This document shows positions 8,338 through 18,004 of a stretch of DNA of 64,000 nucleotides, piece after piece. The notes under the pieces were generated by a model that worked only from the letters and a program-made list of their open reading frames with translations, had not been told where the DNA came from and ran no database searches. The stretch comes from Paraescarpia echinospica. Taxonomy: Eukaryota; Annelida; Polychaeta; Sabellida; Siboglinidae. The number at the start of each line of letters is the position of its first letter. The stretch's first letter is position 1. Position numbers and translations under genes: made by a program. The stretch is from contig CM034544.1 of the NCBI GenBank assembly GCA_020002185.1, forward strand, positions 1,296,823 through 1,360,822, written 5' to 3'.

Positions 8338-8470
8338 CGTACATACATACATACATACATACATACATACATTCCCTAGGGATAGGTCACTACCCCTAGG
8401 GTCCTTAGGTAGGTCCCTACCCCCTAGGGTCCCTAGGTAGGTCTCTACCCCTAGGTGTAGGGAGGGAGAT
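8338..8470. repeat. TACA microsatellite and CCTAGG palindrome cluster
   Basis: A (TACA)n run at about 8340-8371 is followed by several near-identical pieces of GGTAGGTC-C-TACCCCTAGGG, each holding the palindrome CCTAGG. They could fold into nested hairpins. The cluster lies between the convergent gene ends. Confidence 0.8.
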
Positions 8471-8476
8471 CCCTTG

Positions 8477-11400
8477 TTATACGAGTATCGGCGGCCTGGT
8501 GACGCCGTCGTCGAGCACGCGACGTTTGGCGTAAAAGTAGCTCAACGCCGTGCACTCCTGAATGTACGTCAGCACGGACGAATCCTTCACTTGGAAGCCG
8601 CGGATCCAGTCGCCGGCGCTCCGTTGGCTGCGCAGCACGCCGAGGAAGGCGTCCTTGTCGACGTCGTTCTGACGCTTGCTCAGGCCCTTCGTACTATACT
8701 TGTCGCCGTCGCCGCCGAATCAGTAGTACGTCTTGCTGCAGAGCGCGACGATCCCGCGACCGGACCATTCCTCTTTGAAGAGGCCCGGCGTTCGCTTGTC
8801 ATACCGGCGCCGTCGCGCGCAACACTCGTCGGGCGGGTCCCACGCTCGGCCGGCGAGTCGGCACCGCACGTACGTCTCAGCGTGCGCGTCGCAGTGTTCC
8901 GACGGGAAACACTCGCCGCAGTGCCGAAAGTAGTGTTCGCGCTTAGTCGTCGCCACAAGCTCGTCGAGGCTCAAATACGCCGAGTCCGTGTCCTTCGCGC
9001 AGTATTGGAACAGGGGGCGCGGATTGTAGGCGGCGATTAAAAATTAACAAAACTCCAGCATGCGCAGTTTGGCGTACTGATATACGAAGTAGCCAATCTG
9101 GACGGGCAGCACGTTCCGGACGGTTCGCTAGTTCAGCGCCACCTCGTAGAGGCCGTCGGGGACGACGACGTCGAGCTGACGGAAGCGACGATCGTTGATC
9201 AGCGTCGCGGCGCCGGCGGACGTGCAGAACTTGATGTCGCGGTGCAGGTCGACGCGCGTTATCGTTTTCCCGTAGGAACTGTTGCCGAGAAGTTTAAACG
9301 TGTTGGTGATGATGGCCTTGTCGGGGTCGGCGTCGCCCGCGCGTCGCGCGGCGGAGACCGTGTCGCCGAAGGGCCGAAAGCACGCGACCGGCTCGTACTC
9401 GACGATCTGGTAGACGCGCTCGACGACGAGGCCGTGCCGCAGATACCACCGCAGTTGCGGCGTCGCGAGCAGAATCTTGGCGCCGAAGAAGCTCCCCACG
9501 AGCGTTCGCTGAGGCCGGGCGAGGAGATCGTGCGTTTCGGCGTAGCGACGCATCAACGGGCTGAGATCGTCGCGCGCTTGAAGATCGGCTGCATCTCGGC
9601 GAAGGCGTCCCGCAACGCCTCCGGAACGGCGATGTCGCACTCGACGAGGCCGAACAGCGTGCCGTCGAGCACGGCCTTCAGGATCGTCGGCCGCGTCACG
9701 GCGGCGCCGCCGGTCCAGCTCCGCGGTGGCGGCGGCGGTCTCGTCGCGCGCCACTGGCACTCCCACATCTCGACGACGGCGACGAAGCGGCGAAGGTAGG
9801 CCGTGACGGCGGCCGTCTCGGCGTACAGTTGGCTCATCGGCTTGCCGTTCACCGCGTTCGTCTCCTTCCCCGTGCACGGGCAGCCGTGGAAGAAGCACCC
9901 TTGGAACTGGTACGCCGTCCGCGTCGCGCAACACCAGCCGTCGACCCGGTACTTGCCGACGCGCTTCTCGCGCCCATTGAGCTGGTGACGTATGTATGCC
10001 CCCGTCCGCGCCGCCTCCCACGTCAGCCACTCGACGGCCAGGCGGCCGTAGCGGTGCACGCGCTCCGGCCGAAAGGCGTTGTCCGCGCGACGGCGCGTGT
10101 ACCAGCCCGTCGGCATCTCCTGCGTGATCGCCCATAGGTAGAGGCCGTTTGCGTCGAAGCCTACAATCGAGCGGCATGTCCGCGCCGACTCGCCGAATTC
10201 CTCGCGCCGAAGAACGGTCACGCCGATATCGTGATAGCACGCGAAAATGATCGAGGGACAGCCGACGATCTGCGATTGTAGGAGCCGGTGCAGGTCCTTG
10301 TTCGATTCGTTGAAGAGCGTGAAGTGGAGCGTCGACGGCAGATCGTTGAACAGGTACAGCAGCGTCAGGCCCGGCACGCTGATGGCGTCCTTGAACATGT
10401 CGATGAGGCGCTGTCGATAGAAGGCGAACTGCTTGTCGACGGCCTCCAGGAAAGGCACCACGTCCCTATTGTTATACCACACGAGGTAGTCCCGCAGCGT
10501 CATCATCCCCTCGTCGCGCCATACCCGCACGCAACCCTCGTACTCGGCGGCGGAGATGCCTTCGCGCTTCATGTGGCTGTAGAAGGCCTCGCGCGGCGGC
10601 AGCTGGGTCTCTTCCAGTTTTCGCAGGTCGTCGAGGTACTCGTAGGGAAAGTGTCCCTTCGTCGCCTCGCAGCCGTAGGCCTTCAGAAACCTGGCTAAGC
10701 AGACGCCGGGGGCCAGGTAGTTGGTGATGTCCAGGAACTTGAGCGTCGCCGTCGTCAAGCACATAAAGTTGTTCTGACGCTTGATCGTAAACGCCGACGA
10801 GATGCTCTGCGCCTCGCTGGTCATGAACATGGGCGTCAGATATTTCTTGACGACGTTCAAGTCGTACTCCCCGAATTGAAACCGAGGACGGGGAGGCGGC
10901 GCAGGTGCTTCCACAGGCGGTCGCCGAGCACCGTGTACGGGCTCTTATCGCGCGCCGCCTCCGTCTTCGTCGCGTACCCCCGCCATTCGTCGTCGAGCGC
11001 GTCGATCGCCTCGAAGGTCGCGTCGAACGACGGCCGCAGAGCCGCGCACGCCGCCTCGCTCATGGCCTCCAGGGCGTCGATCAAGCGCTTCGCGAGATCG
11101 CCCGAATCGCCGGACGTGACGAAGCAGCGCGCCGTCTCGTGCCCGGGGACGTTCGAGGCGACGCTCACGCTGAGTAGCTCGTGTCGCGCAATCCACCGGC
11201 ATTTAGCGCTGTCCGCCGGCAGGTCGCGATCGTCGAAGTAGCACTCGAAGTCGTACGTCGCCCTGTACGGGTAGTAGCGCAGGCGTTCGTCCACGTAGAC
11301 GCCCTCGTCCTCCAGCTGTTGAAACAAGGACGGCGTCGGATGGTAGACGCCGCCGGGAAAGACGTGTCGAACGCCGCCTTCGCACGTCGCCTCGTGACGC

Positions 11401-12527
11401 CGCAGCCGATGGGCGGTTTACCACAGCGAATCGCCGCACTTGCCGCATCGGTACGAACGACAGAACAGCGACACGTCGGCTATGTAGGAATAGTGCGTCT
11501 CGAACAGATTGACGCTAATGGTGGTCGGGTAGCGATGGAGGGATTGGCGGACCACTTCGGCGGCGGTGTCCTCCGCCGTCAGTCGATACACGGTCACAAT
11601 CGTTTCGAAGGCCGCCTCCACCCGGCCGAGTTCATTCAGCGGGACGCCGGCGAACGCGTAGTAGGGTTGGCCGCCGTGGCCGTAGTCGGCGTAGAGCCTT
11701 AAGGCCGCGGCCGTCAAATCGGCCCCGATGCAGCGCCAGACAGCGGAAGAGGCACAGGTTGTCGGCATACGGTTGGCCGTGGCGACCGTTCACTAGGCTG
11801 ATGAGCCCCGCTGGCGCGCGCACCCGATATGATGGCTGATGATGGCGTTCAGGAAGTACGTAACGTTCGTTACAAACTCGGGGATCCACCCCGAGTCGGG
11901 TCTCTGCGCGGTCACGTACTGCAGAACGTCGGGCTGCTGCGTGGCATCGAGGAAACGTTCGAACGACGCGGCGTCGGAAACGAGGACGGGCGACTCGAGA
12001 TAGCGTCCTCAATAGTTACACGAAGAATGGTAGTAACGGAGTCGGCCCATCTCCCTGTGCCGAAGGATAAACCCGTACGATAAGTTTATTTTAAAGGCCC
12101 GAATTTGCGCCTCGAACATCAGTCGTAGTTGGGCTTCGTGCGCGGCCGTGTCCAAACGGCCGGACAAATGGAAATTATACCTAGATTGGACGGGGCCGCG
12201 GACTACAGACGTACGGATGCTCGCCCAGTGTTCGCGCACAACGCGCTGTAGGTCATCGTCGTCATCATCGCACGCCGACGACAACGGCTGTGCATCGCTA
12301 CATAAATGGCGCAACATATCAGCGCGCCTGTCGAACGATCGATTGCATTTCGGACACACCTCACTGCCGCCGCCGCAAGTTTTCAGATGCCGCATCATAA
12401 TACTGCGATGATCGAACGATCGATCACATTTCGGGCACACGTGATCATTGCCGCCGCATGTTTTCAGATGCCGCGTCATACTGAAACGATGGACGAACGA
12501 TCGATCGCATTTCGGGCACGCGTGCAT
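8477..12527 (-). pseudogene. DNA polymerase B (protein-primed type) with N-terminal zinc fingers, broken
   Basis: This is the replicative polymerase of Polintons. From the N-terminus: three CPKC-type fingers ending RHLKTC or similar, then a conserved N-terminal region (YGFILRHREMGRLRYYHSS, DNLCLFRCLALHRG). The exonuclease motifs are DFECYF, FGEYDLN and YNNRDVVPF. The polymerase motifs are GFDANGLYLW (A), KLLGNSSYGKT (B) and DTDSAY (C), and a KGLSKRQ block lies near the end. ATG 12527 is the first in-frame Met, just before the first finger. Lesions: stops at 12009-12011 (TGA), 11415-11417 (TAA), 9128-9130 (TAG), 9044-9046 (TAA) and 8720-8722 (TGA); frameshifts near 11820, 11730, 10880 and 9560. 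It ends convergent with the capsid array. Confidence 0.95.
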
Positions 12528-12592
12528 CGTCGGAGCGTCCGTTCTAGTCGAGCTCGGAACGCAATTAACTACGCCGAATTGCGCCGACACCA

Positions 12593-12600
12593 CTTATAAG
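12593..12600 (-). promoter_or_regulatory. TATA box for the polymerase gene
   Basis: CTTATAAG lies 66 bp before the polymerase ATG on the minus strand. The surrounding CGACACC[AG]CTTATAAGGACG is repeated at 12685-12692, so the promoter region seems to have been duplicated. Confidence 0.5.
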
Positions 12601-12604
12601 GACG

Positions 12605-12986
12605 CGCTTAACGACCGCTAAGGGGAGCTGCCGCCTTTTTTCTGAAAGACGGTTTGTTTGGAGTACGACGAATCGGCGACACCGCTTATAAGGACGGCGG
12701 CGGCGGTTTTCTCGCAGCGTTTGTTTGTTTGTTTCACTGGATGCGCGGCTGTTTGTTTGTTTGTTTGTTTTTCCCTGGCCGTCAGGTGGCAGCGCTGACC
12801 CGGCCGTGGACCGTGGCAGCAAAGTTTTTGTTTTCGTGACCGACAGGTGGCAGCCGTCCGTGGACCGAGGCAACGTTTTTGTGGCCAACAGGTGGCAGCG
12901 CTGCCGACGATTTCGCCGTCCGTGGACCGAGGCAAAGTTTGTTTACAGGGGCCGTCAGGTGGCAGCGTTGTCGTCGACTACCACGC

Positions 12987-13024
<38 letters not shown>

Positions 13025-13600
13025 ACAGCAGCGGCGGAGGAGGAAACGACGAGGCATTGAATAGCAGCAACGTTTTTTTGGCTTGCGAGTGTCGACAACA
13101 GGAGGCGGGAATTTTTTTGTTTTATACGTTTTATTAAGCATCATACATCACCACAGTAAGGCTTTTTGCCAGGTAAACAGTAAAGAGGCTTTATGCCACA
13201 GCAGGGTAAATAATAAGGCTTTACGGCCACAACAGCGGCATATCGACAGCTCGATTAATTCGGCACTGCTACAGCGGGGTAAATATGCAGCACTGCTACA
13301 GAGTAATAAGCAATAGCAATTCGGCCCTGCTAGTGTTCATCGGCTTTATGCCATAGCGAAATGCAAATGTTCATCGGCTTTATTCCATAGCGAAATGCAA
13401 ATGTTCATCGGCTTTATTCCATAGCGAAATGCTGATGTTCATCGGTGCACATACTAAGGCTTTATGCCATAGCGAAATGCAAATATAATGTTCAATTCGG
13501 CACTACTAAATGTTCATCGGCGAAAATACATATTAAGCGTTTGGCGAGGCATTTTTAACAGGTAATGCTGTACGGCTACTTCCAAGAGTCGTCGCCGCCG
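12605..13600. repeat. Non-coding repeat-rich spacer
   Basis: No credible gene is seen in about 1 kb. It holds T-rich GTTTGTTTGTTT tracts, four diverged copies of CAGGTGGCAGCGCTG...CCGTGGACCGAGGCAA (12780-12985), a (GA)n run at about 12991-13022, and then several copies of GGCTTTATGCCATAGCGAAA and ATGCAAATGTTCATCGG (13155-13510). It separates the polymerase promoter from the next leftward gene. Confidence 0.75.
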
Positions 13601-13605
13601 CCCCA

Positions 13606-14426
13606 TCAGACGACGAGGCATGCCCTTTTCAACAGGTAATGCTGTACGGCGACCTCCAAAAGCGAACGATCGAACGGCGCCGTCCAATCCGTCCCCTTGA
13701 GCCAGTCGGCTACTTGGCGCATGAGGGCGCCCTCCGAAGCGCGATCGCCGCGCACGCAACGCTCTTCCAGTACCGAGAGGATACGAATAGCGGGCATCAA
13801 CAACGTCTGCTGCAGAAAGCTGTCGAGTGCCACTAAAAAAAAAACAGTTTCAGTGCCGCCACGTTTTCGTACAGAAGCTTCCTTCCCCTGTACCCGCACA
13901 TGTGAACGAAGGGGCACCCCTCCTCGGGAGGGCACTCTCCACATTCTTGGCGCGCACTGTCCATCACCCGTTCGCCGATTAGCTCGGCAAATGTGGACAT
14001 CATACACCGCTGCCGGCCGGCATACGAATGGAGGACGCTCCATTCCGAGTCGGACTGAAGAGTGCCCACGATCACGGGGTTTTTGTTGCGGGCCCACGGA
14101 ATAAAGTCCTCTGACGATATAGACAACACGTCCAGATGTAGTGAAGGCGATGGCAGTGCTGCTACTGTTGTCGGCACCACCGGGGTTAATGCAACGTACG
14201 TGGGAGCAGGGGCGTCGCTCACCGGCTGAATGGGCTGCGTGTCTTCCTCAGTGGGGGGCGGCCAGTACGGCATCGCTTCTTCTCTCGTCAGCGAGGGCGG
14301 AGTCGGCGTGTTGGCGTCAACGAAGCGTGGACGAGGAGGCGTTTCCTTCTAGGCGCGCTTCTCGTCGGGGGGCGCGCACTCATCAGCATCGAGAATACCA
14401 CGCAAAGCAGCAGCATTTACAACGTC
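13606..14426 (-). pseudogene. Unrecognised leftward gene, Cys-rich and Pro-rich
   Basis: Coding sense can be followed from a splice-acceptor-like TTTCTGTAG at 14427 onward: DVVNAAALRGILDADE, a TAG, a Pro/Thr-rich stretch containing MPYWPPPTEEDTQP, then SSEDFIPWARNKNPVIVG, a Cys cluster (CGECPPEEGCPFVHMCGYRG), and after a shift at a T10 tract (13836-13845) a helical tail with SLLEVAVQHYLLK. The T10-AG could instead be a second 3' splice site. The last about 35 bp are tandemly repeated near 13558. No family is recognised. It is either an independent gene or the 3' exon of the RPA-like gene. Confidence 0.5.
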
Positions 14427-14484
14427 CTACAGAAAGCAATAACCAAGCGTTAGTCATTCAAGCGTGAACATCGTATAAGCGCAC
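14427..14484 (-). other. Possible 58-nt intron
   Basis: On the minus strand CCCGAG|GTGCGC and TTTCTGTAG|GACG could act as splice sites. Both flanking frames are phase 0, which would join the RPA-like frame to the downstream unrecognised gene. The unspliced frame ends at 14458 inside this interval. Confidence 0.35.
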
Positions 14485-15173
14485 CTCGGGTTCGCTCGCC
14501 TTCTTCGACAAGACCCGCACATCACGGACAGTATACGTGTCCAGTATACCACCCACACGACCTTGTGCACGGTCATCTCCATTACTGTGCCGACCAGGCT
14601 CGCCACAAAGCTACTGCGCAACTGGTCTGGCATCAGGTCAGACACATGCTCGGCATCGTAATTGCCGATCGACAATATCGCTTCGTCGAAAAGCGTAAGC
14701 CAAATGCCGTCCTCAACGTCGTCGTCGTCGTCGCCGTCGTCGCCGTGCCCTTCCACCAGGACGCGCACCGAAAAATACGTCTTCGGCTTTGCCTGCACAC
14801 CATGTACAGCGCACTCCCTACCACCGCCTTCAAGGCCTCGCACTTTGCGCATACAAACGGAACAGCCGATGTACGTGCATTTACTTTTCCAAGCCACGCC
14901 AACGATTGTTACGGGTGTAATAATCTTATACGTGCCATCGCAGGCTAGCACGAACTCTTTCAGCGATACCTCGGGTATCGATGCGCCCGCACTCACCACG
15001 GCCTCGAAAGACGACTCCGCCTTAGTAGGCGCTACGTCAGCAGTCGGAATCATCGCCCCCTTCGTGGTGGCCGCCGAAGCAGGTTTCGTTTTGTCGCCAG
15101 ACGCCACCGCGACAGTTGGAGCCGCCTTCAACTTGCTCTTCTTCGGGGCCTCTCCGTGAACAGGTGGAGCCAT
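14458..15173 (-). pseudogene. RPA70-like ssDNA-binding protein (OB fold with zinc ribbon), one frameshift
   Basis: After a Lys/Ala/Thr-rich N-terminal 60 residues comes a segment resembling the C-terminal DNA-binding domain of RPA70. It has a zinc-ribbon pattern C-x4-C-x2-C...C-x2-H (CTYIGCSVCMRKV, then CAVH), a strand pair YFSVRVLVE, an acidic Asp loop, and WLTLFDEAILSIGNYDAEH. It continues to SFVASLVGTVMEMTVH. A frameshift near 14570 is followed in the other frame by GGILDTYTVRDVRVLSKK and a stop at 14458-14460. ATG 15173 has a TATA box upstream on the minus strand. A role in protecting single-stranded replication intermediates of a protein-primed element is inferred. The fold call rests on motif pattern only. 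Confidence 0.65.
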
Positions 15174-15296
15174 GGTCAACAACGCTCTGCAACGGCAACG
15201 ACACACCAATTTACCGCAACGGCGATCAACATACAAAGTTACTGCAACGGTAACAACACCCCACCGACGATACATAGTCGTTCTCCGCCCGAACCA

Positions 15297-15304
15297 CTAT
15301 ATAG
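15297..15304 (-). promoter_or_regulatory. TATA box for the RPA-like gene
   Basis: CTATATAG lies about 125 bp before ATG 15173 on the minus strand. Two TTGCCGTTGCAG-type acceptor-like words lie between, so a short 5'-UTR intron is possible. Confidence 0.45.
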
Positions 15305-15562
15305 CCGCTTTGCACGCGGCCCGCACGCGGCCACCGTGAGCGCGCACACGCGCACCACAAAACAGCCGACTCTTACAAGGTTACTAAAACTGAAAAAAAA
15401 CCTCTCGGTCAGCCTAGTGCACAAACAGAACGCCGCTTTTATTTTCTAATATAAGCTTACAGTACGTTTCTCCAGTCCCTACTGTATATTATTGACCGCT
15501 TAGTTTGCGCATATTTCACCTTTAACTGCCGTTTTAGACACTTACAAACAGTTACATAAGCG

Positions 15563-15582
15563 TTATATAAACAGTGACGTCA
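15563..15582 (+). promoter_or_regulatory. TATA box and CRE for the rightward spliced gene
   Basis: TTATATAA (15563-15570) is followed by a perfect cAMP-response-like palindrome TGACGTCA (15575-15582), about 95 bp before ATG 15676. With the minus-strand TATA at 15297 this makes 15174-15675 a divergent promoter region without genes. Confidence 0.5.
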
Positions 15583-15675
15583 GCCCCTTATGTAAGCCTA
15601 CGGCGTACGTGTCTAGACCGCTACACGTTGTCGCGCAAAACAACTGCGCAACAACTGCGCAATTCATTTCTCACG

Positions 15676-16508
15676 ATGGAGCCGCCTAATGAAGATCGCA
15701 ACTCTACGGCTGACAATTCAACCCCCCGACAACCACAAAACAGGTACGTTTTCCTAACTCACCTAACACGGCTTTCCTTCGTGTCACATTACTGCTTTCT
15801 TTTTATTTCAACGTTCACTGACAAATTTTTTTGTTTACAGTGCACGCGCCGAGAATAGTGCGCCGCCGCCTCCCCAACCCGCCGGGAATAGTGCGCCGCC
15901 TACCCTACCCCGACCCCTACGCCCCGGAGAAAGGTACGTTTCCTCCTTGAACGATACTAACTGAATATAAAATAACGCTTCCAATTTACTAATAACTTCT
16001 TTCCTTTATTTACATTTTCAAAAGTCATCTACCTTTATTTACAGACCCCCTATTACGGGCTTTGATGAAGCTGCTTTCTTTTTCAAAGTGATTAATCTAC
16101 CTTTATTTACAGACGCCCTATTACGGGCTTTGATGAAAACTATAGCTGCTTTTCCAGGTTAACGCGCGCCCCTCTAAAAGGTTATTTAGAAGCGCCCCGT
16201 TACATACTTTGATGAATACTATAGCTGCTTTTTCAGGTCCCCACTAAAACAGACGCACCATTACATTAATAATAATAACTATCCATACTTTTCATACTTG
16301 CAGACGCCCCATTGCGGGATTTGACACGATCCAGATAGGGCAGGCGCAAACCCTTATACTCCCCTATCGACGGAATGGATTTATACAGCCGACGAGAATA
16401 CGCCCGTTCGAAATACTTTTATTGGACCGAACCCCGCAAGAAAATAGACCTGGCGGCACGTTGTACATTGGTCGGCGCCGTCGTCACACGCCGCCTACCG
16501 AAAACTAA
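15676..16508 (+). CDS. Spliced accessory gene with repeated mini-exons (unrecognised)
   Basis: Exon 1 (15676-15743) and exon 2 (15841-15933) end at CAG|GTACGT and AAG|GTACGT. Exon 2 starts after TTTACAG and encodes a Pro-rich stretch with a repeated NSAPP motif. Near-identical exon starts follow at 16045, 16113, about 16190 and 16304, each after an acceptor-like AG and each coding RP[IV][TA]...FD, with a shared YYSCF-type end in the middle ones. The 16113-16157 exon is 45 nt and phase-neutral. The last exon (16304-16508) reads on coherently to TAA. Early Pro-rich spliced genes at this end are reminiscent of DNA-virus early regions. The function is unknown, and the third mini-exon has lost its clean frame. 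Confidence 0.5.
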
Positions 16509-16673
16509 CAAAACTGCTTTCCTTTCCCCCACAGAACGAATATATATCTCATCGCGCCGGAACTCGCTCATCGGACGTGCGCCATAGGCCGGGGCGACTA
16601 GATACACTTCATAGAGCCATCACATCGCCGAATTGATTACACACCAACGCCACCTTCACGACCGACCTTATCA

Positions 16674-16901
16674 GTGCAACCAACATTACACACCGAAACA
16701 CAAGATACCGACGACGACGACAACGAATTTCTTGATATTACCCCCGACCCAGAATATTTTCTTGACATCACCCCCGACCCAGAAGACACTTTCATCGCCT
16801 CCCAACCTGAACCTTTCTCATTCGCATCCATATTTCCAAGGCCTCGTTTTCTCGCCCCATCATTCGCTCCACCCTGCCAGCACACCTTTCAGTTCATTTA
16901 G
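16674..16901 (+). other. Possible downstream exon with FLDITPDPE repeat
   Basis: The frame contains an acidic run (DTDDDDNE) and two tandem copies of FLDITPDPE (16729-16785). It may be an alternative 3' exon of the gene upstream, since an acceptor-like CCCCCACAG lies at about 16526-16534 and a poly(A) signal follows. It could also be non-coding. Confidence 0.3.
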
Positions 16902-17011
16902 GGTTTCCGTCACCACCCCCCTGTCGCCACGGGTTCGGGCCACCACCATCCGAACACCCCCATCAACGATTTCCACCGCCCCCATAGCACCGACATGTTC
17001 ATCATAATTTA

Positions 17012-17017
17012 AATAAA
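17012..17017 (+). terminator. Poly(A) signal for the rightward accessory gene
   Basis: AATAAA follows the last plausible coding sequence by about 110 bp and precedes a T-rich stretch. Confidence 0.5.
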
Positions 17018-17019
17018 AT

Positions 17020-17733
17020 TCTCTCACCCTTTGTTTCTGTCTTTCTTTTTGCATAATATACGCCACCAGCATTCCAACTCATGCACACATAACACCATTC
17101 CAACTAATGCACTGTCTATATTCCAACTAACGCACATTCGTCGCTGCGCACAGCCAGCTTATTCTGACAGCTAATACTCCGGCCCCCAGCGGCAATAACA
17201 GGTCTCCAGCACCACGAGCCTAATGCACAAGTTGTTACCGAACGCCTGTCTATGGCCCAACTAGCGCACAAAACACACCGCGTATCCTGGCGCACGGCCA
17301 GCTGACAGCCGAAATAAACATTTCTCCGGCTTCCTACAAAGCCCGCTTAACGCTCATACACTGCATAAAGTCTGACAGCACACGTCGACATACGATACCC
17401 CATTCCGCAGTGAGTCGTGAAAACTAGGCCACCCGATTAACCTCGCTGATCTCCAGTCCGCCAGGCACTACGCCGCGCTAACTAATCCGTCCGATTAACC
17501 TCGCTGATCCCACCAGGCACGCCACTGCACAGCGTTACAGCCTAGAAGCTTCTAGAAGCTTCTAGGAACACCTAGAACCTTCCACACTTCACGCAGTCCG
17601 GTATACCTAATTGATATACTAATTCGTTGATAATTACTATTTTTAGTTATTGCTAACGTTCTCCTCCAATAATTGCGCTACTCACTTGTTGCTAATTAGT
17701 ACTTAATTACCCTCATTAGTCACTAAATGACTA
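17020..17733. other. Right subterminal non-coding region with heat-shock-type element
   Basis: No gene is seen. It has repeats of ATTCCAACTNATGCAC, a doubled CCGATTAACCTCGCTGATC and, at 17544-17568, five contiguous alternating nGAAn pentamers (AGAAG CTTCT AGAAG CTTCT AGGAA), which is the consensus layout bound by heat shock factor. At 17631-17731 there is an extra copy of an inner-TIR segment. Confidence 0.55.
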
Positions 17734-18004
17734 ATTACTATTTTTAGCTTATTGCTAGTGCTGCCCTCTAGTGAATGCGCTACTCGCTTGTTACTAATTA
17801 GTACTTAATTACCCTAATTAATTACCTATTTAGTACCTGATTAGTCACTAGATGCCGACACACTCTTCCTAAGGGAACCCATCAATCAATTTTTTCCTAA
17901 AACTGCAACATACTGCAAAAAAACGTAGGAATTCTACTTATAAAAAGCGAAAAATCCTTTGATCTCGGGTCATGACCCGGGACGCCGAAACCTTCCTTTC
18001 TACT
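17734..18004 (-). repeat. Polinton terminal inverted repeat, right
   Basis: It is the reverse complement of the left repeat and ends CCTTCCTTTCTACT. A partial extra copy of its inner 100 bp lies just inside, at 17631-17731. Confidence 0.95.

Larger units (their letters stand above)
383..18004 (+). mobile_element. Maverick/Polinton (adintovirus-like) element, 17.6 kb, decayed
   Basis: The element is bounded by inverted repeats of about 270 bp and an exact 6-bp target duplication. It encodes the diagnostic set: retroviral-type integrase, protein-primed-type polymerase B, packaging ATPase, adenain-like protease, major capsid protein and a penton-like protein. The capsid genes are packed head-to-tail with overlaps of a few bases. 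Base composition is much more GC-rich than the AT-rich flanks. ATPase, integrase, pX-like, capsid, protease, polymerase and RPA-like genes all carry stops or frameshifts, so this copy is presumably inactive. Accessory genes (NADAR, RPA-like and a spliced repeat-exon gene) lie next to both ends. Confidence 0.97.

Noticed and set aside
8474..11702. Plus-strand open frames across 8474-11702
   Set aside because: They are GC-rich antisense shadows of the minus-strand polymerase, which carries all the motifs.
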